Below, in pieces: positions 31,679 through 38,320 of a stretch of DNA of 64,000 nt. The first letter of the stretch is position 1. Each line of letters opens with the position of its first letter. The notes beneath the pieces are model-generated. The model did not search any database. It saw nothing but the letters and a program-made list of their open reading frames with translations, and had not been told where the DNA came from. The DNA comes from Streptomyces sp. NRRL S-350 (GTDB lineage Bacteria; Actinomycetota; Actinomycetes; Streptomycetales; Streptomycetaceae), in contig NZ_JOHO01000002.1 in assembly GCF_000719705.1 (NCBI RefSeq), forward strand, positions 496,001 through 560,000, read 5' to 3'. Made by a program: the position numbers and the translations under genes.

Positions 31679-32296
31679 ATGACCGCTGAAACGGACGCCG
31701 TGCGCGGACCGCTGACCGGAGCCCCGCTGCGGCGGCGCGGCGAGGTGCTGGAGAGCGCCATCTACGACGCGGTCCTCCAGCAGCTCACCACCGACGGCTA
31801 CGCCCGGCTGACCATGGAGGGAGTGGCCGCCGCGGCGCAGACCGGCAAGGCCGCGCTCTACCGCCGCTGGTCCTCCAAGGAGCAGCTGGTCATGGACGCC
31901 CTGCAGGCCAGCCTGCCGCCGGGCGGGGCGGCCCCCGACACCGGCAGCCTGCGGGAGGACCTGCTGGGGGTGGTGGCCGGGCTGCGCGCCGCGATGTTCA
32001 GCGACGTGGGCGCCGCCGTCCGGGCGATCATGAGCGAGCTCGACCACCGGCGTGCCCACGCCTTCGTGGAGATCGTGCTGGAACGGGTGGTCGAACCGAC
32101 CACCGCCCTGATCGCCGAGGTGCTGGACCGCGGCACCCGCCGCGGTGAGGTCCGCCCGGGGGCCGTCACCCCGCTGGTCACCGACGTGGTGCCGGCGTTG
32201 ATGCTGTACCGGATCAAGATGTGCGGCGGGGAGGCGGTGCAACTCGACCCGGAGGAGATCGTGGACGAGGTGCTGCTGCCGATCGTCCGCCCGTGA
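31679..32296 (+). CDS. TetR/AcrR family transcriptional regulator
   Basis: A 205-residue repressor-type protein. The N-terminal HTH (about residues 20-70) has LESAIYDAVLQQLTTDGYAR, LTMEGVAAAAQTGKAALYRR and WSSKEQLVMDALQ; the second of these holds the recognition helix. The C-terminal ligand domain resembles TetR_C_11 with SELDHRRAHAFVEIVLERVV. Such regulators typically repress an efflux pump and release DNA on binding a drug. No pump is adjacent, but a long shared motif upstream of the DHA2 pump at 9.9 kb suggests a distal target. The ATG lies about 9 nt after GGAGAAGG. Confidence 0.92.
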   Translation: MTAETDAVRGPLTGAPLRRRGEVLESAIYDAVLQQLTTDGYARLTMEGVAAAAQTGKAALYRRWSSKEQLVMDALQASLPPGGAAPDTGSLREDLLGVVAGLRAAMFSDVGAAVRAIMSELDHRRAHAFVEIVLERVVEPTTALIAEVLDRGTRRGEVRPGAVTPLVTDVVPALMLYRIKMCGGEAVQLDPEEIVDEVLLPIVRP

Positions 32297-32613
32297 CGCG
32301 GCGCCGCGCGGTGTGCGAATTCCGGCGCGGTACGGCGATCGGCAGCGGCGGTCGGATTTCCCGGGTGCGGAACCGGCCGCTTTCCGGCCCCGCCGGGCGC
32401 CCTTTCCGGTGACCTTTCCGGTGTCCCCTCCGGTGGCTGCCGTTTCGGCGTGCCGTTTTCGGGGCGCCGTTTCCGGGGCGCCGTTTCGCGGGGTGCTTTC
32501 GGGGCCGTTCCGAGGCGCCGCTTCCGGGTGCCCTGGCGGAAGTGACGGCTTGGGGAGTGCCGTTCCGGAGGGTGTTGCGGTCGGTTCCGGGGAAGGTGCG
32601 GCGCCGCGCGGCC
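32297..32613. other. intergenic region with TTTCCGG/GGCGCCGTTTC-rich repeats
   Basis: A 317-bp stretch between the convergent TetR and FprA-type genes. It is built of short degenerate units (CCTTTCCGGTG, GGGGCGCCGTTTC) with no gene and no clean hairpin. Confidence 0.55.
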
Positions 32614-33978
32614 TCACGCCCCGCTGTGGCGGATCATCTCCTCGCGCTCGACGACCTTGACCCGCTCACGGCCCTCGGCCCGGCCGAGCGCGCGCTCGTA
32701 CCCGTCGAGCAACTGCCAGCCCGCCCAGGTGGTGTAGCGCACGCCGCGGCCCCGCAGGTGCTCCTCGACCGCCGCCGGATCCGGCTCGGCGGCGCCGGGC
32801 AGGCGGCCGGCCGCGTGGTCGTCCAGCAGGCAGGCGACCGTCTCGTTGGCATCGCCCTTGGTGTGGCCGATCAGGCCGACCGGGCCGCGCTTGATCCAGC
32901 CGGTGACGTAGGTGGCGGCGTGGTGCGAGCCGTTGCCGTCCACGACCCGGCCGGCCGCGTGCGGGACGGTGCCGGAGACCGGGTCGAACGGCAGCTTGGG
33001 CAGTTCGTCGGAGTAGTAGCCGACGGCCCGGTAGACCGCCTGCACGTCCCAGTCCGTGAAGCGGCCGGTGCCGCGCACGTTGCCGGTACCGTCCGGCTCG
33101 GTGCGCTCGGTGCGCAGCCCGACCACCCGGCCGTCCGCACCGAGGATCTCCACCGGGGACTCGAAGAAGTGCAGGAAGACCCGGTGCGGGCGGTCCCCGA
33201 CATCGCGGATCGCCCAGTTCTCCAGCGTCGACGCGACCAGGTCGACGTGCTTGACCGCGCGGCGCTCGGCGACCGAGCCGGCGTCGTACTCGATGTCCGC
33301 CGGGTCGACGATCACCTCGATGGTGGGGGAGTGGTCCAGCTCGCGCAGCTCCATCGGGCTGAACTTGGCCTGGGCCGGGCCGCGGCGGCCGAAGACGTGC
33401 ACCTCGCGGGCCCGGTTGCGCAGCAGGCCCGCGTGGACGTTCGGCGGGATCTCGGTGGGCAGCAGCTCCTCGGCGGTCTTGGCGAGGATGCGGGCGACGT
33501 CCAGGGCGACGTTGCCGACGCCGAGCACCGCGACCTTCTCGGCCGCCAGGGGCCAACTGCGCGGCACGTCGGGGTGGCCGTCGTACCAGGAGACGAAGTC
33601 GGCGGCGCCGTGGGAGCCGTCCAGGTCGACGCCGGGCAGGTCCAGTGGACGGTCGGCCGTCGCGCCGGTCGCGAAGACCACGGCGTCGTAGAACCGGTGC
33701 AGGTCGTCCAGGGCGACGTCGGACGGGTAGTCGACGTTGCCGAACAGGCGGACCTGCGGCTTGTCGAGCACCTGGTGCAGGGCCGTCACGATGCCCTTGA
33801 TGCGCGGGTGGTCGGGCGCGACGCCGTAGCGGATCAGGCCGAACGGGGCGGGCATCCGCTCGAACAGGTCGATCGAGACGCCGGGCGTCTGCGCGGCGTC
33901 GGACTTCAGCAGGGCGTCGGCGGCGTAGATGCCGGCGGGGCCGGCTCCGACGATCGCGACTCTGATCGGGCGGGGCAT
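32614..33978 (-). CDS. fprA: ferredoxin/adrenodoxin-type NADP reductase (FprA family)
   Basis: A 454-residue flavoprotein, almost the length of mycobacterial FprA. The FAD dinucleotide fold is VAIVGAGPAGIYAADALL, followed by FGLIRYGVAPDHPRIKGI, a family hallmark. The NADP fold is VAVLGVGNVALDVARIL with VHVFGRRGPAQAKFSPMELR. The C-terminal VTGWIKRGPVGLIGHTKGDA loop binds NADP and FAD. It passes electrons between NADPH and ferredoxins, often serving P450s. Monocistronic; no ferredoxin or P450 gene is nearby. I infer the symbol from family resemblance. Confidence 0.92.
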   Translation of the reverse strand: MPRPIRVAIVGAGPAGIYAADALLKSDAAQTPGVSIDLFERMPAPFGLIRYGVAPDHPRIKGIVTALHQVLDKPQVRLFGNVDYPSDVALDDLHRFYDAVVFATGATADRPLDLPGVDLDGSHGAADFVSWYDGHPDVPRSWPLAAEKVAVLGVGNVALDVARILAKTAEELLPTEIPPNVHAGLLRNRAREVHVFGRRGPAQAKFSPMELRELDHSPTIEVIVDPADIEYDAGSVAERRAVKHVDLVASTLENWAIRDVGDRPHRVFLHFFESPVEILGADGRVVGLRTERTEPDGTGNVRGTGRFTDWDVQAVYRAVGYYSDELPKLPFDPVSGTVPHAAGRVVDGNGSHHAATYVTGWIKRGPVGLIGHTKGDANETVACLLDDHAAGRLPGAAEPDPAAVEEHLRGRGVRYTTWAGWQLLDGYERALGRAEGRERVKVVEREEMIRHSGA

Positions 33979-34165
33979 GGCGGGCCTCCGGTCGGGCGCA
34001 GCGGGAGGTGGTCTGGACCCTTGCAGCCAACCCGGGGGCGGGACGGGGGTGTAGGGGGCTCCGGCCTATGACGGCATAGAGGCGACCTATGGGTGAGCGG
34101 ACGGCCTGGCGGTCCGCGCGGCGCGACCGGCCCGGGACGCCGCCCGGGCCGGCCGCGTGGCGGGG

Positions 34166-34999
34166 TCAGCCGCCGTCGCCAGGGGCCTGCGCCGGTACGG
34201 CGGGCGGCGGGGTCCGGGTCGGGTGACCGGCCGGACCGCCGGCCCCGTCGGCGACCCCGGCGGCGGCCTCGAAGAAGCGCAGCAGCTCCACGGGGAACGG
34301 CAGCACCAGCGTCGAGTTCTTCTCCGCCGCGACCTCGACGACGGTCTGCAGCAGCCGCAGCTGCATGGCCGCCGGCGTCCCGGCCATCCTGGTGGCCGCC
34401 TCGGCCAGCTTGGTGGCGGCCTGGAACTCGCCGTCGGCGGTGATGATCCGGGCCCGGCGCTCCCGGTCGGCCTCGGCCTGGCGGGCCATCGAGCGCTTCA
34501 TCGAGTCGGGCAGGCTGACGTCCTTGATCTCCACCCGGTCGATGTGCACGCCCCAGCCGGTGGCCGGACTCTCCAGCATGACCTCCAGCCCCTGGTGCAG
34601 GTTCTCCCGACCGGAGAGCAGGTCGTCCAGCTCGCTCTTGCCGATGATCGAACGCAGGGAGGTCTGGGCGACCTGCAGCATGGCGAAGGCGTAGTTCTGC
34701 ACGTCCACGGTGGCCTTGACCGGGTCCACCACCCGGAAGTACAGGACCGCGTCGACGCTCACCGAGACGTTGTCCTTGGTGATGCCCTCCTGCGCGGGCA
34801 CCGGCATGGTGATGACCTGGACGTTGACCTTGCGCATCCGGTCCACCACCGGCACCAGCAGGGTGATGCCCGGCTCGCGGACGCGCCCGCGCACCCGCCC
34901 CAGCCGGAACACCACGCCGCGCTCGTACTGCTGCACCACCCGGACGCCGGTCAGCAGCCAGAGCAGGAGCACCACGGCGACGATCACGACCGCTGTCAC
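34166..34999 (-). CDS. slipin family SPFH/Band 7 membrane protein
   Basis: A 277-residue stomatin-like protein. One N-terminal helix (TAVVIVAVVLLLWLLTGVRV) anchors the Band 7 domain, seen as QQYERGVVFRLGRVRGRVRE, TMPVPAQEGITKDNVSVSVD, YAFAMLQVAQTSLRSIIGKS and VHIDRVEIKDVSLPDSMKRS. SPFH proteins form oligomers in membranes and organise protein complexes. The usual NfeD partner gene is not adjacent. The GTG at 34999 is chosen because GGAGG lies 8 nt before it and the helix begins straight after; a longer frame exists but its leader has no membrane-protein character. Confidence 0.9.
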   Translation of the reverse strand: MTAVVIVAVVLLLWLLTGVRVVQQYERGVVFRLGRVRGRVREPGITLLVPVVDRMRKVNVQVITMPVPAQEGITKDNVSVSVDAVLYFRVVDPVKATVDVQNYAFAMLQVAQTSLRSIIGKSELDDLLSGRENLHQGLEVMLESPATGWGVHIDRVEIKDVSLPDSMKRSMARQAEADRERRARIITADGEFQAATKLAEAATRMAGTPAAMQLRLLQTVVEVAAEKNSTLVLPFPVELLRFFEAAAGVADGAGGPAGHPTRTPPPAVPAQAPGDGG

Positions 35000-35295
35000 C
35001 AATCCCACCTCCCCCGTCGGCGCGCAGCCGGGCCGGACCCGGGAGGCCCTGTCGCGCGGTGCGAGCCGCGCAGGACAGTATGCGCCCGGGCTGCCGGGCG
35101 GGACAGGCTCGTGCACGGGGCTTCTGACGGGCCTTCGGCGGGCGGCGGCCCCCGGTCCTGCGACAGCCGGCGGGCCGGGTGGTGCGAGCCGACACGCACG
35201 GGCCGTGCTGTTGCTCGACTTGCCGCGGGCCGGGCGCTTGGATGGCTCTGCCCTGGTCAACTGGACGGACCCGGCCAGCCGAGGAGCGACCCACC

Positions 35296-35946
35296 GTGAA
35301 CGACACCCCCGATGCCGCCGCCGTGGCTCGCCGGATCACCGAACGGCGCGAGCAACTCGGCCTGAGCGAGGACGATCTGGCGCGCCGGTCCGCGATGGCC
35401 CCCCGCTACCTGCGGCACCTGCTCCAGGCCGGGCCCGCGTTCGACCTCGGCGGGTTCCTGCGGATCGCCGCGGCCCTCGGCAGCAGCCGGTCCGAGATGC
35501 TGGAGGGCCGTAGCGACGCCCCGCCGGGACAGGGCGGCCCCGGTCCGCGCCCCCGGCTGCAGAACCTCACCGAAGCCGAGTGCTGGGAGCTGGTCGGCAC
35601 GCACGGCATCGGCCGGATCGGACTGCCCGTCGAGCCGGGGCCGGTGGTGCTGCCCGTCAACTACGTCGTCGACCGGGCCTCCTTCGCCTTCCGCACCGGC
35701 GAGCACCACGCCGCCGCCCCGGAGGAGGGCGCCGCGGTCTCGTTCCAGGTCGACCGCATCGACGAGTACCTCGGCCGCGGCTGGAGCGTGCTCGCCCTCG
35801 GCCGGGCGCACTACGTGAACGATCCGGACGAGGTCGAGCGCTTGGCCGGCCTGCCCGGTGCCAGCCCGTGGTCGGGCGGGGAACGGCCGTGCTGGGTCCG
35901 GATCCGCCCGCAGGAGGTGACCGGGCGCCGGCTGGTCTCGGGCTGA
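35296..35946 (+). CDS. HTH plus pyridoxamine 5'-phosphate oxidase-like protein
   Basis: A 216-residue fusion. Residues ~8-65 are an XRE-like HTH (RRITERREQLGLSEDDLARR, APRYLRHLLQ, FLRIAAALG). Residues ~80-210 are a split-barrel flavin domain of the Pyridox_ox_2 type (LTEAECWELVGTHGIGRIGL, PVVLPVNYVVD, VSFQVDRIDEYLGRGWSVLA). Actinomycete proteins of this type bind FMN or F420 and may act as nitroreductase-like or haem-related enzymes; regulation through the HTH is plausible but unproven. The GTG start follows GAGGAG by 9 nt. Confidence 0.88.
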   Translation: MNDTPDAAAVARRITERREQLGLSEDDLARRSAMAPRYLRHLLQAGPAFDLGGFLRIAAALGSSRSEMLEGRSDAPPGQGGPGPRPRLQNLTEAECWELVGTHGIGRIGLPVEPGPVVLPVNYVVDRASFAFRTGEHHAAAPEEGAAVSFQVDRIDEYLGRGWSVLALGRAHYVNDPDEVERLAGLPGASPWSGGERPCWVRIRPQEVTGRRLVSG

Positions 35947-36307
35947 GGGACCGGGCCGCAGGGCGGGCCGAGGGGGCCGCGGCTGCGGACGGCGCTGCCG
36001 CCAGTCGTCGAACCGGTGGCCGGAAGTACCGGCCGGGAGGGTGACGCCGAGCCGTTCCCAGGGTGCGGGGGCTCCGTCAGTGGGCTGGGGCTGGGGCTGG
36101 GGCGGGAGCGGGCCGCCCGGGCTCGGCCCCGGCACGGCCGATAACCGAAAGGTCACGAGTTCTCCAAGTCGGGTGCGCGAACGCGTCGATCATGGTGGGT
36201 TCTTGTCAGTCCCCCGCCGAGGGGGACCTTCGGCTCGGAACGCGAGCAGTGCGGCGAGCGGTCAAGCGGACAACAGGAGACACGTGGTGGCGGTCGACGG
36301 GGGCAAC
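35947..36307. other. 361-bp intergenic region
   Basis: It contains a short GGGCTG hexamer run at about 36079-36103, then a less GC-rich stretch (36140-36220) that probably carries the promoter of the following membrane-protein gene. No gene is supported. Confidence 0.5.
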
Positions 36308-36832
36308 ATGGCCCAGGTTGTGATCGATACGGCATACAACGAGCGCAAGCGGCTGCACACCGGCCGCAGCCGGACCACCGCCATGGTCGTGCTGGGCCTG
36401 GTCGCCGCGGTCGGGCTCTTCCTGGCACTGGTGGTCGGCAAGTCGGACCCGACCTCCGCGCCGACCTGCGACGGCCACACCATGACCCGGACCAGTGAGT
36501 GCCGGATCTGGTCCAACCACGGCGGCGGGGGCACATACTCGTACGACGAGATGATCGACCGCCGGGAGTCCTCGAACGGGGTCTGGCGGGTCGTCGGCTT
36601 CGGCGGTGCGGGCCTCGCCGTCGTCCTGATGCTGGTCTCCTACACCAAGCTCAACCCGAACCGCCCGTGGGGCACACCGGTCAACGCCGCCTGCCCGCGT
36701 TGCCGAGAACTGAACCTGCGGGAGAAGCTCACCGTCCACAGCGTCACCCGGGGCCGCACCACCCACCGCTACAGCGGCATCGTCACCCTCTGCACCCCCG
36801 CCTGCGGATTCGCCACGATCCGCCAGCGCTGA
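36308..36832 (+). CDS. hypothetical membrane protein with C-terminal Cys cluster
   Basis: A 174-residue protein. Two membrane segments (AMVVLGLVAAVGLFLALVVG, about 26-45, and VVGFGGAGLAVVLMLVSYTK, about 95-115) frame a ~50-residue loop with two cysteines (APTCDGHTM, TSECRIW). The C-terminus carries CPRC and later CTPACGF, probably a zinc site in the cytosol. Not recognised as a named family. The ATG is preceded by GGGGG; in-frame GTG codons upstream are possible alternatives. Confidence 0.65.
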   Translation: MAQVVIDTAYNERKRLHTGRSRTTAMVVLGLVAAVGLFLALVVGKSDPTSAPTCDGHTMTRTSECRIWSNHGGGGTYSYDEMIDRRESSNGVWRVVGFGGAGLAVVLMLVSYTKLNPNRPWGTPVNAACPRCRELNLREKLTVHSVTRGRTTHRYSGIVTLCTPACGFATIRQR

Positions 36833-36911
36833 CCGACCGCCCCGAGCGGAGGCCCACCTGAGTCCTCCGGCTCCCACCCGCTACGCTCGGTGCCCGTCGA
36901 ACGAATGATGG

Positions 36912-37832
36912 GTGAAGCGAGTGAGCAGGTGGGAGCGGGCGCTCGACGCGGCCGGCGTACACGACCCGGCCCTGCGGGCCGACTACGGCCGGCAGCGGCA
37001 GGAGGTCGCCCGGTACAAGCGAGAGGTCGCACTGGCCACAGCCCTCCTGCTGCCCGGCCGGACCGTCCCGCACGTGATCGCCGCAGCCGCCTTCATGCAC
37101 CGCACCGACACCATCCTGGACAGCGGACCCCTCGCCGGACGCCGCGCCGCATCCGCCCGCTGGCGGCAGCAGGTCACCGAGAGCCTGGCCGCCGGGCGGA
37201 CCGACGACCCCGAACTGCGCCCCCTGCTGAACAGCATCGACGCCCACCCAGCCCTGCGCGACCGGGTCCTCGACTTCCTCGCCGCCACGGACGCGGACCT
37301 CGACTTCTCCGGGTTCGCCACCGAACAGGACTACCAGGCCTACGTGGACGGGTACTCGCTGCCCGCCTTCATGGTCGTCGCCGCGCTGCTCGGACCGGAC
37401 GGTGACCAGAGCGCCTACCGGGCCGCCTGCCGTACCTACATCGACGCCAGCCAGCGGCTCGACTTCGTCAACGACCTCGCCGAGGACCTCGCGGACGGCC
37501 GGCTGACCCTCCCCGAACAGACGCTCCGGGAGCACGGCGTCACCCGCGCCGACCTGGAGCACGGCCGCGACCTGCCGACCGTACGGGCCCTGCTGGGCGA
37601 CCAGCTCGACCTGGTCGACCGCACGCTCGCCGAGGGCAGGACCGTCATCGGCCTGGTACCCGCCGTCCACCGGCCGATGGTCCGGTGCATCGTCGGCGTG
37701 GACGAGCTCACCAGCGCCGCCGCCCGGGCCGACCAGGGCGCCCTGCTGCGCCGCTCCGCGAGCCCGTCCAAGCCCGGCGCGCTGCGGCTGCTCGGGCGCG
37801 AGTACCTGCGGGCGCGTCGGCTGCGGGGCTGA
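36912..37832 (+). CDS. squalene/phytoene synthase family protein
   Basis: A 306-residue all-helical protein. Two Asp-rich motifs of trans-isoprenyl head-to-head synthases can be placed: HRTDTILDSG (about 64-73, first motif) and QRLDFVNDLAEDLADGRLTL (second motif, the DxxxD pattern plus the GR-(I/L)-LP segment, here GRLTLPEQTL). The family joins two prenyl diphosphates. The first motif has D-x-x-x-D in place of the common DxxxD/DExVD, so activity is likely but the product is unknown. It stands alone, with no other terpene gene nearby, just upstream of a lanthipeptide locus. Confidence 0.8.
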   Translation: MKRVSRWERALDAAGVHDPALRADYGRQRQEVARYKREVALATALLLPGRTVPHVIAAAAFMHRTDTILDSGPLAGRRAASARWRQQVTESLAAGRTDDPELRPLLNSIDAHPALRDRVLDFLAATDADLDFSGFATEQDYQAYVDGYSLPAFMVVAALLGPDGDQSAYRAACRTYIDASQRLDFVNDLAEDLADGRLTLPEQTLREHGVTRADLEHGRDLPTVRALLGDQLDLVDRTLAEGRTVIGLVPAVHRPMVRCIVGVDELTSAAARADQGALLRRSASPSKPGALRLLGREYLRARRLRG

Positions 37833-37835
37833 GGC

Positions 37836-37865
37836 TGCGGGCTGCCGGGGTGCGGGCTGCCGGGG
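37836..37865. repeat. 15-bp tandem repeat
   Basis: TGCGGGCTGCCGGGG occurs twice head-to-tail directly after the squalene/phytoene-synthase-like gene. Confidence 0.7.
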
Positions 37866-37987
37866 GCGGTGGGTGGTGGCGTGGTGGGTGAGCGTATGCG
37901 GAGGAGCCGTCCACAAACGGAACCACCCTCTGTCGTAGGAGAGTTCGCAGCTCCGTCACGGCCCTGTCGCGGCCCCCGGCGCCTGGC

Positions 37988-37993
37988 TAGCAT
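37988..37993 (+). promoter_or_regulatory. candidate -10 box for the lanthipeptide precursor
   Basis: TAGCAT lies about 50 nt upstream of the precursor ATG in a gap that has no other promoter-like element. No convincing -35 box. Confidence 0.3.
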
Positions 37994-38042
37994 GAGCGCC
38001 CAGCCGAAGGACCCGACAACCAGAACCACCGGGAGGATCCCC

Positions 38043-38210
38043 ATGAGTGCACTGGTGACCGACATCCGCGACGCGGGGCTGCTGGACATCGACGAGGACG
38101 CCATCGTGTTCGAGGACGAGTTCGACGCGGACCTCGCACCGGTCGCGTGTCTCGCCGACCCGTGGGTCACGTACGTTCCGACCCGATTCCCCTGCGAGAT
38201 GAACGCCTGA
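38043..38210 (+). CDS. putative lanthipeptide precursor peptide
   Basis: A 55-residue peptide encoded 110 bp upstream of a class III/IV lanthionine synthetase gene. The leader is acidic and helical-looking (LLDIDEDAIVFEDEFDADL); the C-terminal part, after about PVA, has Cys36, Thr43, Thr47 and Cys51 in CLADPWVTYVPTRFPCEMNA. No Ser occurs in the likely core, so rings would be methyllanthionines from the two Thr and two Cys. GGGAGG precedes the ATG. It lacks the LxLQ leader motif typical of class III. Small size, charge pattern and position make a precursor role likely, but no homologue is known to me. Confidence 0.7.
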   Translation: MSALVTDIRDAGLLDIDEDAIVFEDEFDADLAPVACLADPWVTYVPTRFPCEMNA

Positions 38211-38211
38211 C

Positions 38212-38279
38212 CGTCCGGATCATCCGGACCGTCCGGACCGTCCTGGCTGTCCGGACCGTCCTGACTGTCCGGACCGGAC
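38212..38279. repeat. GTCCGGACC-rich repeat array between precursor and synthetase
   Basis: An 18-bp unit beginning GTCCGGACCGTCCTG is repeated (38231-38248, 38249-38266, partial at 38267). Each unit contains the palindrome TCCGGA, and a 7-bp hairpin (GTCCGGA-TCA-TCCGGAC) sits at 38213-38229. It may act as a transcript stabiliser or attenuator after the precursor gene. Confidence 0.65.
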
Positions 38280-38320
38280 GAACCGGCCTGATCGAACCGA
38301 TCCGGCCGAGCTGACGGACC

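Noticed and set aside
31103..32617. Long minus-strand frame across the TetR gene
   Set aside because: It is antisense to a clear TetR gene and has repetitive low-complexity sequence.
35000..35260. N-terminal extension of the SPFH protein
   Set aside because: The extra 87 residues are Arg/Pro-rich without helix or signal character, and a strong ribosome-binding site serves the internal GTG.
37992..38042. Upstream ATG that would lengthen the lanthipeptide precursor by 17 residues
   Set aside because: It lacks a ribosome-binding site and overlaps the candidate -10 box; the internal ATG has GGGAGG.
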